DNA of 64,000 bases from Streptomyces maremycinicus (GCF_001184025.1 NZ_BBYG01000008.1:372001-436000), one strand, 5' to 3'. Counted from the first letter of the stretch, positions 35,115 through 48,123 are shown. The notes: a model not told the origin generated them from the sequence alone. Numbers and translations are program-made.

Positions 35115-35158
35115 GGACACCAGATGCCGAACCGGCCGAGCTGGAGGGGGCCTCAGCC

Positions 35159-36301
35159 ATGTCCGTGTCCGTAGATCCCACGACAGAGCCAACGTCCGCG
35201 CGACCCACGGGGAACGAGTCCGCGGAAGCGTTGCGTCCGCACGCCGAGCACGCCTTCGCCGGTGAACTCGCCGCGCTGGCCGCGCAGGACGACCGTCCGC
35301 GCCCGGCCCGCTGGAGGCTGTCGCCGTGGGCCGTCGCCACCTATCTCCTCGGCGGCGTCCTCCCGGACGGCACGGTGATCTCGCCGAAGTACGTGGGCCC
35401 GCGCCGCATCGTCGAGGTCGCCGTGTCCACCCTCGCCACCGACCGCGCCCTGCTGCTGCTCGGTGTCCCGGGCACCGCCAAGACCTGGGTCTCCGAACAC
35501 CTGGCGGCGGCGGTCAGCGGTGACTCGACGCTGCTGGTGCAGGGCACCGCGGGCACACCGGAGGAGGCGATCCGCTACGGCTGGAACTACGCGCAGCTGC
35601 TCGCGCACGGGCCGAGCCGCGACGCGCTGGTGCCCAGCCCCGTCATGCGCGCGATGGCGGACGGGGCGACGGTACGGGTGGAGGAGCTGACCCGGATCCC
35701 GGCCGACGTGCAGGACACCCTCATCACCATCCTGTCGGAGAAGACACTGCCGATACCGGAGCTGGGGCAGGAGGTGCAGGCGGTCCGCGGGTTCAGCCTC
35801 ATCGCCACGGCCAACGACCGCGACCGCGGGGTCAATGAGCTGTCCAGCGCCCTGCGCCGCCGCTTCAACACGGTGGTGCTGCCGCTGCCCGAGAGCGTCG
35901 AGGCCGAGGTGGACATCGTCGCCAGGCGGGTCGACCAGATCGGCCGCTCCCTCGACCTGCCGACGGCTCCCGACGGCATCGACGAGATCCGCCGGGTGGT
36001 GACGGTCTTCCGCGAACTGCGCGCGGGCGTCACCTCCGACGGCCGGACGAAGGTGAAGTCGCCGAGCGGCACGCTGTCCACCGCCGAGGCCATCTCCGTC
36101 GTCACCGGCGGTCTCGCGCTGGCCGCGCACTTCGGCGACGGCGTGCTGCGCGCGGGGGACGTGGCCGCGGGCGTCCTGGGCGCCGTCGTCCGCGATCCGG
36201 CGGCCGACCGGGTCGTCTGGCAGGAGTACCTGGAGGCGGTCGTCAGGGAACGCGCCGGCTGGACGGACTTCTACCGCGCCTGCCGGGAGGTGAGCGCGTG
36301 A
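35159..36301 (+). CDS. MoxR-family AAA+ ATPase
   Basis: A 380-residue AAA+ protein expected to work as a ring chaperone with the VWA protein of the same operon. Walker A GVPGTAKT (residues 102-109), Walker B TVRVEE (171-176, with Glu where Asp is usual), sensor 1 LIATANDRD, and Arg fingers in SSALRRRFN. It corresponds in kind to YehL of E. coli. GGAGGGGG lies upstream of ATG 35159. After a 139-bp gap without a gene come DUF5682 and VWA on the same strand. A damage-type promoter is 45 bp upstream. Confidence 0.9.
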   Translation: MSVSVDPTTEPTSARPTGNESAEALRPHAEHAFAGELAALAAQDDRPRPARWRLSPWAVATYLLGGVLPDGTVISPKYVGPRRIVEVAVSTLATDRALLLLGVPGTAKTWVSEHLAAAVSGDSTLLVQGTAGTPEEAIRYGWNYAQLLAHGPSRDALVPSPVMRAMADGATVRVEELTRIPADVQDTLITILSEKTLPIPELGQEVQAVRGFSLIATANDRDRGVNELSSALRRRFNTVVLPLPESVEAEVDIVARRVDQIGRSLDLPTAPDGIDEIRRVVTVFRELRAGVTSDGRTKVKSPSGTLSTAEAISVVTGGLALAAHFGDGVLRAGDVAAGVLGAVVRDPAADRVVWQEYLEAVVRERAGWTDFYRACREVSA

Positions 36302-36440
36302 ACGGGACCAGGAGGGGCGCCGCGAGCACGACGAGCACCACGAGGAACGGCGACGAGGGGATCCGGGCCCGGGCCCGCGGAGCGTGGAGGGTGGCTGTGG
36401 AAGACGACACGAGGTGGCCCCGCAGGTGTGAGGGCCGGGG

Positions 36441-38971
<2,531 letters not shown>

Positions 38972-38975
<4 letters not shown>

Positions 38976-40186
38976 CGACGACCGGAGATGACATGGTCGA
39001 TGCCGGGACGACGGGCGCGGGGGCGACCGGTGGGGCGGCCGAGGCCGGGCGGGAACGGCTGCGGCGCTGGCGGCTGGTGCTCGGCGGCGACGCGGCCGAC
39101 GGCACCGGGCACGGGCTCTCCGGGCGGGACGCCCAGATGGACGGGGCGCTCACCGCGCTCTACGGGAAGGAGAGCGGCGCGCGGACGGTGCGCGACCGCT
39201 CGGCGGGGCTCGGGGCCTCGGCGCCGTCGGTGGCCCGCTGGCTCGGTGACATCCGCACGTACTTCCCCTCCTCCGTCGTACAGGTGATGCAACGCGACGC
39301 CATCGACCGGCTCGGGCTGTCCGCGCTGCTGCTCGAACCGGAGATGCTGGAGGCGGTCGAGGCCGACGTACATCTCGTCGGCACGCTGCTCTCCCTGAAC
39401 AAGGCGATGCCGGAGACGACGAAGGAGACGGCACGGGCCGTGGTCCGCAAGGTCGTCGAGGACCTGGAGGAGCGGCTCGCCACCCGCACCCGGGCCGCGC
39501 TCACCGGCGCCCTCGACCGCGGCACACGCGTGCGGCGTCCGCGCCATCACGACATCGACTGGAACCGCACGATCGCCGCCAACCTCAAGCACTACCTGCC
39601 CGACCACGGGACGGTCGTGCCGGAGCGGCTCGTCGGGTACGGCCGGGCGTCGCGGTCGGTGAAGAAGGAGGTGATCCTCTGCGTCGACCAGTCGGGCTCG
39701 ATGGCGTCGTCGGTGGTGTACGCGTCGGTCTTCGGCGCGGTGCTGGCGTCGATGCGGTCGATCAGCACCCGGCTCGTCGTCTTCGACACGGCGGTCGCCG
39801 ACCTCACCGATCAGCTCGACGATCCGGTGGACGTCCTGTTCGGCACCCGGCTCGGCGGGGGGACGGACATCAACCGGGCGCTCGCGTACTGCCAGGCGCA
39901 GATCACCCGGCCCGCGGAGACGGTGGTGGTGCTCATCAGCGACCTGTACGAGGGAGGCATACGGAACGAGATGCTCAAGCGCGTCGCGGCGATGAAGGCG
40001 TCCGGGGTGCAGTTCGTCGCGCTGCTCGCGCTGTCGGACGAGGGGGCGCCCGCGTACGACCGGGAGCACGCGGCGGCACTCGCGGCGCTGGGCGCACCGG
40101 CGTTCGCGTGCACGCCCGACCTGTTCCCGGGCGTCATGGCGGCGGCGATCGAGAAACGTCCGCTGCCCGTGCCGGACACCGCCTGA
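38972..40186 (+). CDS. VWA-domain protein (MoxR partner)
   Basis: A 404-residue protein whose C-terminal half (~233-395) is a von Willebrand A domain with an intact MIDAS metal site: DQSGS (Asp239, Ser241, Ser243), a Thr in LGGGTDIN, and the third Asp in LISDLYEGG. The N-terminal half is helical. MoxR ATPases usually load or remodel complexes together with such VWA proteins; E. coli YehP is the likely counterpart. A long overlapping frame (36428-40186) is only a GC-rich shadow joined to this gene; the ATGA junction at 38972 marks the true start. Confidence 0.88.
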
Positions 40187-40250
40187 CGCCATGCGGAACG
40201 CACGTGCGAGGATCGGGGTACTCGTCGCCGCACGGGAGGAACCCGCCCCC

Positions 40251-41414
40251 TTGACCTGGCCCACAGTTCTGCCTGGTGCAGCCTTGCGGGTCCTGCGCGT
40301 CCTGCGTGGCGCGGCCGGGCGGCGTGTGGTGCAACTGGCGCAACTCGCTCTGCTGGTGGGCGGGTTGTTCGCGCTCGGGTTCCTCTGTGGCGAACAGGCC
40401 CATGCGGCGGAGGGCTTGTCGGCACCGGCCCGGCCCGCATCGGTCCTGTCCGCGCCCGCCTTGTCCGCACCGGACGGGGTGAGTGATCAGGTCGAGGTAC
40501 TCACTTCGGTGCCGATCACGCCGGCTACGCCGATCACGCCGGCCAAGGCGGTTCCCTCCGTTCCGGCGGTCCGGGAAGTCGTGGTGGGAATCGTGGGCGA
40601 GCGGCGCTCGGCGCAGCCGCCGGCGCCCGTCCCGTCGCCGCCGACCGCGACACCGACACCGAGCGCGACGCCGACGCCGACGATCGTGTCGGCAGCCCCC
40701 GCACTCACCGAGCTCGCGGACCTTCCCGAGCTCAAGGGTCCGTCCGTTGTCCCAGCCCTCCCAGCCTTCCCAGCTCCCCCCGACCTTCCGGCTCGCCCCA
40801 CTCCGCCCCTCCCCGCTCTCGCCCTCCCCGCTCTTTCGACTCTTCCCGAGCTGCCCCACCTCCCGGCTCTGCCCGACCTTCCGGCTCTGCCCGACCTTCC
40901 GGTGCTTCCCGCCCTTCCCGCCCTTCCGGCTCCTCCCTCGGGTCCCGTGGGGACGGTGCCGGTGGAGGTGCCTGTGCGGGGCTCCGTGGTGACCCCGGCG
41001 CCCCACGCGGACGCGGGCGGGCTCGGCGGCCGGGAGACGGCCGGTGCGGGGACGGTCGCCGTCGCCGCGAGGGCGGCGGACGCGCTTACGGCGTCGTACG
41101 GCCCGGTGAGCGCCGCCGTCGGGGCTTCGGCTGACGTCGGGCACCGCGTCGCGTCCGCCCGCACCGGCCACGCCCACGCCCCCGCCCACGCCCCCGCTCC
41201 CGGGCCCGTGCGCCGTGGGCCCGCCGGGGACGGCGACGGCGTGCTGGGCGCCGGTACCTCGGTGCTGAGCGGCGGTGCGTCCCGGCACGGCGACGCACAC
41301 GCGGTCACGTCGTGTCACCGGACACCGCTGCGGCTGGTGCCCGGCAGCGCCGCGCGCTCCGAGGTCGAAGGCACGCGGACCGGACACCGGAACATCCCGC
41401 TCTTCCCCGGCTAG
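40251..41414 (+). CDS. Proline-rich secreted or membrane protein with LPxLP repeats
   Basis: A ~387-residue protein of unknown function. An N-terminal hydrophobic segment (LAQLALLVGGLFALGFLCGEQAHAAE) is a signal peptide or anchor. The middle is low-complexity: a TPTPSATPTPT stretch, then about 20 copies of LPALPDLP-like repeats (~residues 175-235), then an Ala/Gly/His-rich tail (AHAPAHAPAPG). I favour TTG 40251 behind GGGAGGAA; ATG 40191 would add 20 residues and lies only 5 bp after the VWA stop. It may be a wall-spanning stalk protein. Confidence 0.6.
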   Translation: MTWPTVLPGAALRVLRVLRGAAGRRVVQLAQLALLVGGLFALGFLCGEQAHAAEGLSAPARPASVLSAPALSAPDGVSDQVEVLTSVPITPATPITPAKAVPSVPAVREVVVGIVGERRSAQPPAPVPSPPTATPTPSATPTPTIVSAAPALTELADLPELKGPSVVPALPAFPAPPDLPARPTPPLPALALPALSTLPELPHLPALPDLPALPDLPVLPALPALPAPPSGPVGTVPVEVPVRGSVVTPAPHADAGGLGGRETAGAGTVAVAARAADALTASYGPVSAAVGASADVGHRVASARTGHAHAPAHAPAPGPVRRGPAGDGDGVLGAGTSVLSGGASRHGDAHAVTSCHRTPLRLVPGSAARSEVEGTRTGHRNIPLFPG

Positions 41415-41646
41415 GGGCAGTCGCCCTCCCCCCGGCCCCTCCCTCCCCGCCCCCCTCCCCGCCCTTCCCTTCCGCCGGATACCCAGGCAGCGCGTCACGC
41501 GTCTGACCGGATGCTTCCGTGAGGCGGCAGGCCCCCGGACGGCCGAAAGCCTTCGGTTCGTCCGACCGAAACCTCACGGGATGGGACCGAGTGGTCCTCA
41601 TTGGGGTGAGGACCGTCCGTCCCGCGCCCTCAAAGGGCTGTTCAAG

Positions 41647-41682
41647 GGGCCTCACCGGGTCAACCCCAACCCGGTGAGGCCC
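41647..41682. terminator. Terminator hairpin upstream of sucC
   Basis: 13-bp perfect stem GGGCCTCACCGGG (41647-41659) with 41670-41682, 10-nt loop, no U-tract. It probably isolates sucC from upstream transcription. Confidence 0.7.
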
Positions 41683-41742
41683 TCCCCGTCCCCGCCCGGG
41701 CACCTCACATCAGGCACGGGGTGTCAGTGATTCCGACATCAT

Positions 41743-41756
41743 GTGACAGGTATCAC
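41743..41756. promoter_or_regulatory. GTGACAGGTATCAC site (Crp-like) upstream of sucC
   Basis: Fits GTG-N8-CAC and differs from the reported Streptomyces Crp consensus (GTG-N6-GNCAC) at the G. The same degenerate 14-mer occurs at 1907-1920. Confidence 0.35.
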
Positions 41757-41942
41757 CGCTCAGGTGTGACCCTCGATTTAGGGGCCTCCTGCAAGCAGCG
41801 ATAACCTGCGAGACGGACATGCCGCGCGCTCGGACACCGTGTGCGCCTCCCTTGTGACTGGCTTACGGCGGACGTCACGTTGCCCTCGCGGCACGCCCAC
41901 GCAGACAACGAACCGCGAGATCACTGATAGGGACGGAAGCGC

Positions 41943-43121
41943 GTGGACCTGTTCGAGTACCAGGCGAGGGACCTCTTCGCCAAGCACGATGTACCGGTGC
42001 TGGCCGGTGAAGTCATCGACACGCCTGAGGCGGCCCGCGCAGCCACCGAGCGTCTCGGTGGCAAGTCCGTCGTCAAGGCCCAGGTGAAGGTCGGCGGCCG
42101 CGGCAAGGCCGGCGGCGTCAAGCTCGCCGCCTCCGCCGACGAGGCCGTGGAGCACGCGACCAACATCCTCGGCATGGACATCAAGGGCCACACGGTCCAC
42201 AAGGTGATGATCGCCGAGACGGCCCCGGAGATCCTGGAGGAGTACTACGTCTCCTTCCTCCTCGACCGTGCCAACCGCACCTTCCTCTCCATCGCGTCCG
42301 TCGAGGGCGGCATGGAGATCGAGGAGGTCGCGGAGACCCGCCCCGAGGCCGTCGCCAAGACGCCGATCGACGCCAACGAGGGTGTGACCCCCGCGAAGGC
42401 CCGCGAGATCGTCGAGGCCGCGAACTTCCCGGCCGAGGTCGCCGACAAGGTCGCCGACGTCCTCGTGACGCTGTGGAAGACCTTCATCGAGGAGGACGCC
42501 CTCCTCGTCGAGGTCAACCCGCTGGCGAAGGTCGCCTCCGGCGACGTCATCGCCCTCGACGGCAAGGTCTCGCTGGACGAGAACGCCGAGTTCCGTCAGC
42601 CGGGACACGAGGAGTTCGTCGACCACGCGTCGGCCAACCCGCTCGAGGCCGCCGCCAAGGCGAAGAACCTCAACTACGTCAAGCTCGACGGCGAGGTCGG
42701 CATCATCGGCAACGGCGCGGGTCTCGTCATGAGCACCCTGGACGTCGTCGCGTACGCCGGTGAGGCGCACGGCGGGGTCAAGCCCGCCAACTTCCTCGAC
42801 ATCGGCGGTGGCGCCTCCGCCGCCGTCATGGCGAACGGCCTGGAGATCATCCTCGGCGACCCGGACGTCAAGTCCGTCTTCGTCAACGTCTTCGGTGGCA
42901 TCACCGCCTGTGACGAGGTCGCCAACGGCATCGTCCAGGCGCTCCAGCTGCTGGCGGACAAGGGTGAGGAAGTCACCAAGCCGCTGGTCGTCCGTCTCGA
43001 CGGCAACAACGCCGAGCTGGGTCGCAAGATCCTCTCCGACGCCAACCACCCGCTGGTCCAGCGCGTGGACACCATGGACGGCGCGGCCGACAAGGCCGCC
43101 GAGCTCGCGGCTGCGAAGTAA
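41943..43121 (+). CDS. sucC: Succinate-CoA ligase, beta subunit
   Basis: Makes ATP or GTP from succinyl-CoA in the TCA cycle as a heterodimer with SucD. The 392 residues are full length. N-terminal ATP-grasp domain ([37 protein letters not shown] for phosphate binding; EVNPLAKV for metal) and a C-terminal CoA-ligase domain ([22 protein letters not shown], [23 protein letters not shown]). GTG 41943 follows GGGACGGAAGC. sucD starts 21 bp downstream, so they share one message. Confidence 0.97.
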   Translation: MDLFEYQARDLFAKHDVPVLAGEVIDTPEAARAATERLGGKSVVKAQVKVGGRGKAGGVKLAASADEAVEHATNILGMDIKGHTVHKVMIAETAPEILEEYYVSFLLDRANRTFLSIASVEGGMEIEEVAETRPEAVAKTPIDANEGVTPAKAREIVEAANFPAEVADKVADVLVTLWKTFIEEDALLVEVNPLAKVASGDVIALDGKVSLDENAEFRQPGHEEFVDHASANPLEAAAKAKNLNYVKLDGEVGIIGNGAGLVMSTLDVVAYAGEAHGGVKPANFLDIGGGASAAVMANGLEIILGDPDVKSVFVNVFGGITACDEVANGIVQALQLLADKGEEVTKPLVVRLDGNNAELGRKILSDANHPLVQRVDTMDGAADKAAELAAAK

Positions 43122-43142
43122 GGGAAGAGGGACAGAACAGCC

Positions 43143-44030
43143 ATGGCTATCTTCCTGAACAAGGACAGCAAGGTCATCGTCCAGGGCATGACCGGTGCCA
43201 CGGGCATGAAGCACACCAAGCTCATGCTGGCGGACGGCACCAACATCGTCGGTGGCGTGAACCCCCGCAAGGCGGGCACGTCCGTCGACATCGACGGCAC
43301 CGAGATCCCGGTGTTCGGCACGGTCGCCGAGGCGATCGAGAAGACGGGCGCGAACGTGTCCGTCCTCTTCGTGCCGCCGGCCTTCGCGAAGGCCGCCGTG
43401 GTCGAGGCGATCGACGCGGAGATCCCGCTGGCCGTCGTCATCACCGAGGGCATCGCCGTCCACGACTCGGCCGCGTTCTACGCGTACGCCGTGTCGCAGG
43501 GCAACAAGACCCGGATCATCGGCCCGAACTGCCCCGGTCTCATCACCCCGGGCCAGTCGAACGCCGGCATCATCCCGGGCGACATCACGAAGCCGGGCCG
43601 TATCGGTCTGGTCTCGAAGTCCGGCACGCTGACCTACCAGATGATGTACGAGCTGCGTGACATCGGCTTCTCGTCCGCCGTCGGCATCGGTGGCGACCCG
43701 GTCATCGGTACGACGCACATCGACGCGCTCGCCGCGTTCGAGGCCGACCCCGACACCGACCTGATCGTCATGATCGGCGAGATCGGCGGTGACGCCGAGG
43801 AGCGTGCCGCGGCCTTCATCAAGGACAACGTGAAGAAGCCGGTCGTCGGCTACGTCGCGGGCTTCACCGCGCCCGAGGGCAAGACCATGGGCCACGCCGG
43901 CGCCATCGTCTCCGGTTCCTCCGGCACCGCCCAGGCGAAGAAGGAGGCCCTCGAGGCCGCCGGCGTCAAGGTCGGCAAGACGCCGACCGAGACGGCGAGG
44001 CTGGCCCGCGAGATCCTCGCGGCCGGCTGA
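43143..44030 (+). CDS. sucD: Succinate-CoA ligase, alpha subunit
   Basis: The CoA-binding, phosphohistidine-carrying subunit; 295 residues. Rossmann-type CoA domain ([18 protein letters not shown]), the family signature [13 protein letters not shown], the swinging-His segment [21 protein letters not shown] with the phosphorylated His, and C-terminal [21 protein letters not shown] lies upstream of ATG 43143. A hairpin 13 bp after the stop ends the operon. Confidence 0.97.
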   Translation: MAIFLNKDSKVIVQGMTGATGMKHTKLMLADGTNIVGGVNPRKAGTSVDIDGTEIPVFGTVAEAIEKTGANVSVLFVPPAFAKAAVVEAIDAEIPLAVVITEGIAVHDSAAFYAYAVSQGNKTRIIGPNCPGLITPGQSNAGIIPGDITKPGRIGLVSKSGTLTYQMMYELRDIGFSSAVGIGGDPVIGTTHIDALAAFEADPDTDLIVMIGEIGGDAEERAAAFIKDNVKKPVVGYVAGFTAPEGKTMGHAGAIVSGSSGTAQAKKEALEAAGVKVGKTPTETARLAREILAAG

Positions 44031-44043
44031 GTCCCACACCGCG

Positions 44044-44086
44044 TGCCGGTGGGCCCGTTCCCCTCGTGGGGGCGGGCCCACCGGCA
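44044..44086 (+). terminator. Terminator of the sucCD operon
   Basis: 14-bp perfect stem TGCCGGTGGGCCCG (44044-44057) with 44073-44086 and a 15-nt loop. Three 14-bp copies of TGGCCTGACCGAG follow at ~44107-44150. Confidence 0.8.
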
Positions 44087-44180
44087 TGTCCGGCCACGGA
44101 GGCCGGGGCCTGACCGAGTGGCCTGACCGAGTGGCCTGACCGGGCGGCCGGGCGGCCGAACAAGGCCGGGCCGGCCGGGT

Positions 44181-45281
44181 TCATTCCGGCAGGGGGATCA
44201 GCCGTTGCGGTCCGTGCCGGACGTCGGACCTCAGCTTGGCGCGCAGTTTCCGTTCCGCGTCCGAGAGCGTGCCGGGGGCCGGTCGCGGCGGGATGCCCTG
44301 CACCGTCTCGCCGGGGGGCACGGCGGGCTCGTACCGGGTGGGGGCCGTGCGTACGGTCAGTGCCGTCGCGCCGATGATCGCGATCGTGAACGCGATCGCC
44401 GCCCTGGTCCAGAAGCGGGCCCGCTGTTCACTGCCCGCCCGTAGGGTGCTCGGTCCGGCCGCGCGCAGCCGTTCGGCGGACGCCACCTCCGCCAGCCGCC
44501 GGTGCAGCGCCGCGGGGCTCGCGAGCTCGGGCAGCCGTGCGGCGACCGCCTCCCGGGCGTGCAGCAGCCGGTTCGCCGCCGCGGGGGTGCTCGCCTCCGT
44601 CTCCGCCGCCGTCTCCGGGAGGTCGAGGCCGACACCGTCGTAGAGGAGGAGCGTGCGGCGGTAGGGCGCGGGGAGGGTCAGCAGGACGTCCAGCAGGGCG
44701 CGGTCGGCGGCGTCGGCCGGGGGTGGCTCCGGGTGGCGGTAGCGGGGACGGAACCGGTGCCAGGGGGACAGCGCGTACTCGTACGCCGTCGCCCGTACCC
44801 AGCCCGCCGGGTCGCGGTCCACGGCCACCTCGGGCCAGCGCTGCCAGGCCAGCTGGAACGCCTGCTCGACCGATTCGCGGGCGAGTTCGCGGCGGCCCGA
44901 GAGCAGGTAGGTCTGCCGTACGAGGGCGGGGGCGCAGAAGGCGTAGAGGCCGTCGAAGGCCTGAGCGGGCGTCAGGGCCGTTCTCGGGATCTCGTGGGCC
45001 TCCGGGTGATGGGGGTCGCTGTTCAGGCCCACCGTCATCGGGGGTGGGGGCGCTGCCTCCTGCGTGTTCGTCACCATGTCCGCCTCGGTCAGCGATGCCA
45101 GCAGTTCCGCGTACGCCTCCCGCCGGTGGCCGCGCGGTGTCGTGCGGCCGGACTCCCACGCGCGCACCGTCTCCCGGGTGACACCGACCCGCTCGGCGAC
45201 CTGAGCCTGTGTCAGCGAGGCGGCCTCACGCAGGTGTCGGCGCCGCTCGGGAGGGGGGAGTGGGGCAGGGCGCTGCGTCAC
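44181..45281 (-). CDS. XRE-type HTH fused to sigma-70-like domain and membrane anchor
   Basis: A 366-residue regulator with an odd layout. Residues ~13-62 are an XRE helix-turn-helix (REAASLTQAQVAERVGVTRETVRAWESGR). Residues ~110-240 look like an ECF sigma factor of the SigE type: region-2-like FCAPALVRQTYLLSGRRELA...AFQLAWQRWPEV and region-4-like LLTLPAPYRRTLLLYDGVGLDLPETA. A single membrane helix at ~293-311 follows. The GTG start at 45281 has GGGAAGGG 7 nt upstream. An AT-rich stretch (45303-45322, with CATAAACGTATAT) just upstream is a likely promoter or operator. Divergent from the DUF6350 gene. Confidence 0.75.
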   Translation of the reverse strand: MTQRPAPLPPPERRRHLREAASLTQAQVAERVGVTRETVRAWESGRTTPRGHRREAYAELLASLTEADMVTNTQEAAPPPPMTVGLNSDPHHPEAHEIPRTALTPAQAFDGLYAFCAPALVRQTYLLSGRRELARESVEQAFQLAWQRWPEVAVDRDPAGWVRATAYEYALSPWHRFRPRYRHPEPPPADAADRALLDVLLTLPAPYRRTLLLYDGVGLDLPETAAETEASTPAAANRLLHAREAVAARLPELASPAALHRRLAEVASAERLRAAGPSTLRAGSEQRARFWTRAAIAFTIAIIGATALTVRTAPTRYEPAVPPGETVQGIPPRPAPGTLSDAERKLRAKLRSDVRHGPQRLIPLPE

Positions 45282-45386
45282 AGGGGAACCCTTCCCGCGA
45301 AAAAGTACATAAACGTATATTGAGCGACACAACGGAACTTCGCCTGTTACGACGGGAAAGCGCGTGTCGTTGGGAGCATGACGGGC

Positions 45387-47270
45387 GTGACCCAGATGAC
45401 CGCTCGCCGACTGTCGTTGTCGCCCCTGCTCAGCCGGATGCGAGACCGATCCTCCGGGCTGGCCGCCGGCCTCCTCGGCGGAGCGCTCGCGGCCGGTCTC
45501 GGGCTCGGATCGTTCGCCGTGCTCGTGATGGTGCTGTGGATCAGCTCGCCGTACCCCGACAGCGGGCCGGACGGCGCGCTGCACGTGGCCGCCGCGCTGT
45601 GGCTGCTGGCCCATGGCGCCGAGCTGGTGCGCGTCGACACGCTGTCTGGGATCCCGGCGCCGGTCGGGGTCACCCCGCTGCTGCTGCTCGCGCTGCCGGT
45701 GTGGCTGGTGCGGCGCGCCGCGCGGGACGCGGTGGACACGGGCGACGGTGACGACGAGGCCACTGCGCCGATGAGTGCCCGTACGGCGTGGGCGGGTGTC
45801 GTGCTCGGCTATCTCGCCGTCGGGGCGGGCGCCGCCTGCTACGCCGCCACCGGTGGCGCGCTGCGGCCCTCGTGGGCGTGGACGGTGGTGTGCGTGCCGA
45901 CCGTCGCCGTGCTGGCCGCCGGGGCGGGGGTGTGGTCGGCGCACGGCCGGCCCCGCGAGCCCGTGGACAACGCGCTGCTGGTGCTGCCCCGGGGTGCGCG
46001 GCGGTTCCTCCTCGGGGCGGACGGACGGGAGCGGCTCGGGGTCGCCGGACGGGCGGCGGGGGCCGGGGCGGCGGTGCTCTTCGGGGGCGGGGCGGCGCTG
46101 GTGGCGGTGTCCTCGGTGTGGCACCTGGGGGCGGCCCGTGAGGGGTTCCTCCAGCTGACGGAGGGCTGGTCGGGGCGGTTCGCGGTGCTGCTGCTGTGCG
46201 TGGCGCTGGTGCCGAACGCGGCGGTGTGGGGAGCGGCGTACGCCCTCGGGCCGGGGTACGCCCTCGGCGCCGGACACGTGGTGGCGCCGCTGTCCTCCGA
46301 CCCGGCGCCGCTGCTGCCGCCCTTTCCGCTGCTGGCGGCGGTGCCGGAGCCGGGGGGCGGTACGGCGTGGAACTGGGCGGTGGGCGTGGTTCCGCTGCTC
46401 GCCGCAGCGACGCTGGGGGTGTTCGTGGCCCGGGGGGCGAGCGAGGCGGGAGACGGGGGTGCCTGGTCGCGCGGGCGGACCGTGGGCGGCGTGGTGCTCG
46501 CGGGGGTGCTGTGCGGGGTGCTGATGGGCGTGCTCGCCGGGTGGGCCGGTGGACCGCTGGGGGTTTCCGCGCTGGCCCGGTTCGGGCCGGTGTGGTGGCA
46601 GGTGGGGGGTGCGGTGACGGTGTGGGCCGTGGGGGTGGGGGCGCCGGTTGCTCTGGTGGTGCGGGCGTGGCGGTGCAGGGGGTCGCGGGGCGGGTGGAGG
46701 GTTCCTGCCGGGGGCTCGGCGGGCGGCACGGCCGGCGGCTCGGTCGAGGGGTTCGGTCACGGGACGTTCGCGGGGCTCAGCGACTCCGGCGACTTCCACG
46801 GCTCCGGCGACTTCCGCGAGTCCGGCGACTCCGGGAGGTTCGGGGCGTTCGAGGGGTCCGACCTGTACGACTTCTCGCCCGCGGACCACGTCGGCTTCGT
46901 ACCGCCCGCCGGGACTGCCGCGCCCGTCCTGCCTGCGCCGCCCGTCCTGCCTGCGCCGCCCGGGCCGCTTGCGCCGCCCGGGTCGGGCCCGTTCGGGGTG
47001 CCGCCCGTACCGGCCACGGCGCCCGAGCCCGTCGAGCCGGTGGGTCCCGTCGGCGCCCCGGGTCACCGGGACCCGCTGAGCCCCCCGGACGCGCTGGACC
47101 CCGTCGGCCCCCCGTCCCCCATGGACCCGGCGGGTCACGGGGAGCCGGTGTGGCACGGGGATGTGGCGCGGGAGGCCCGGTGGGCGGCGTTGCGGGAGGC
47201 CGGTGAGGAAGGGGGGACCGAAGGGCCTGAGGGGCCGCGGGGGAGTGGGGCGGGCGGGGCGGGGCGGTGA
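45387..47270 (+). CDS. DUF6350 multi-pass membrane protein
   Basis: A ~627-residue membrane protein, DUF6350-like, conserved in streptomycetes upstream of purN; function unknown. Around ten helices lie between residues ~25 and ~430 ([37 protein letters not shown], and so on). The last ~200 residues are a Gly/Ser/Asp then Pro-rich tail ([16 protein letters not shown]). I favour GTG 45387 (GGGAG 10 nt upstream); ATG 45378 is too close to that site and ATG 45396 is also possible. Confidence 0.72.
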   Translation: MTQMTARRLSLSPLLSRMRDRSSGLAAGLLGGALAAGLGLGSFAVLVMVLWISSPYPDSGPDGALHVAAALWLLAHGAELVRVDTLSGIPAPVGVTPLLLLALPVWLVRRAARDAVDTGDGDDEATAPMSARTAWAGVVLGYLAVGAGAACYAATGGALRPSWAWTVVCVPTVAVLAAGAGVWSAHGRPREPVDNALLVLPRGARRFLLGADGRERLGVAGRAAGAGAAVLFGGGAALVAVSSVWHLGAAREGFLQLTEGWSGRFAVLLLCVALVPNAAVWGAAYALGPGYALGAGHVVAPLSSDPAPLLPPFPLLAAVPEPGGGTAWNWAVGVVPLLAAATLGVFVARGASEAGDGGAWSRGRTVGGVVLAGVLCGVLMGVLAGWAGGPLGVSALARFGPVWWQVGGAVTVWAVGVGAPVALVVRAWRCRGSRGGWRVPAGGSAGGTAGGSVEGFGHGTFAGLSDSGDFHGSGDFRESGDSGRFGAFEGSDLYDFSPADHVGFVPPAGTAAPVLPAPPVLPAPPGPLAPPGSGPFGVPPVPATAPEPVEPVGPVGAPGHRDPLSPPDALDPVGPPSPMDPAGHGEPVWHGDVAREARWAALREAGEEGGTEGPEGPRGSGAGGAGR

Positions 47271-47307
47271 CCGTGGAGGATGTCGCCCCCGCCGTCCCTT
47301 CCCCGTC

Positions 47308-47350
47308 CCCGCTTCCGTCTACGTTCCCGCTTCCGTCTACGTTCCCGGGC
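47308..47350. repeat. 18-bp direct repeat between converging genes
   Basis: Two copies of CGCTTCCGTCTACGTTCC end to end at the 3' ends of the DUF6350 gene and its converging neighbour. Confidence 0.7.
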
Positions 47351-47355
47351 TGGAA

Positions 47356-48123
47356 TTACGCGTTCGCGCCCAGGATGTTCTTCAGTTCCTTGGGGAGCAG
47401 GTCGCCGCACGACTGCTTGGCCTCGTTGGTGAGGGCGTCGTTCGTGCAGGTGTAGTAGTCGCTGTAGACCAGCTGCGCGGTGAAGCTCGCGGCGACCAGG
47501 GCCAGCGCCAGGGACGCGGTGACCAGGCCGCTGACGGCGGCGGTCTTCTGGGGGCGGCCGGTGGGCTCCGGGGCGGGCGGGGCGTCGGGGTCGGGGGTGC
47601 GGGGCTTGGCGCGCAGGGCGCTGATGCCCCAGTTCAGGGCCAGCGCGCCGAGCAGCAGGGCCACGTACGGCCAGCCGAAGAGGGCGAAGAAGAAGGCCCA
47701 CATCCCGCAGAGCAGGGCGTAGCGCGCGTGGCGCTGGGCGGGGTCGGTGGGGTCCCAGCGCTTGGCGGGGTCGGGGCCCGGGCCGCCGCCCTCGGGGGTG
47801 CCGCCGGGGCGCTCGCCGAAGCCGCCGGGGGAGCGGCCGGGCTGCCGGTCGCTCCACTGGCCGCCCCACGGGGTGCGCCCGCCCTCGGGAGCACCGCCCT
47901 CCGGGCGCCGGGGCTGCCAGGGGCGGTCCGGGGTGCCCTCGGGGGGCGGGGCGAAGGGGTTGTCGTCCTCGGGCGGTGTGGTGGGCGGGTTGTCGCCCGT
48001 GTTGCCGCCCGAGGGGGCGTCGGGGGGAGAGGTTGGGCGCTCTCGCAGCAGCACGGCGCCGCGCTCCCCTCCCTGCCGTGACTGCGGGGGGAGCGTGAGG
48101 AGTCGCAGACTGCGGTCCGGCAT
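47356..48123 (-). CDS. DUF4190-like membrane protein with Pro/Gly-rich N-terminus
   Basis: A 255-residue protein. Residues ~1-125 are disordered ([33 protein letters not shown]). Two membrane segments follow ([31 protein letters not shown] and [25 protein letters not shown]), then a short extracellular tail with two Cys ([21 protein letters not shown]) that may form a disulfide. The helical pair resembles DUF4190. ATG 48123 follows GGGGAAG; the frame upstream to 48405 is not coding. A repeated TAGTGATCGGC pair (48139-48161) is in its upstream region. Confidence 0.7.
   Translation of the reverse strand: MPDRSLRLLTLPPQSRQGGERGAVLLRERPTSPPDAPSGGNTGDNPPTTPPEDDNPFAPPPEGTPDRPWQPRRPEGGAPEGGRTPWGGQWSDRQPGRSPGGFGERPGGTPEGGGPGPDPAKRWDPTDPAQRHARYALLCGMWAFFFALFGWPYVALLLGALALNWGISALRAKPRTPDPDAPPAPEPTGRPQKTAAVSGLVTASLALALVAASFTAQLVYSDYYTCTNDALTNEAKQSCGDLLPKELKNILGANA

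Larger units (their letters stand above)
41415..41942. other. Long intergenic region upstream of sucC
   Basis: It holds a terminator (41647-41682), a GTG-N8-CAC site (41743-41756), and further GTGTGAC/GTGTCAG words. GATTTAGG (~41773) and TAACCT (~41801) are possible -10 elements. No gene is seen. The long leader after these elements suggests regulated expression of sucCD. Confidence 0.5.

Noticed and set aside
44181..47156. A 991-codon minus-strand frame
   Set aside because: Codons upstream of 45281 are antisense to the DUF6350 gene and Pro/Arg/His-rich; the regulator's own start has a good ribosome site.
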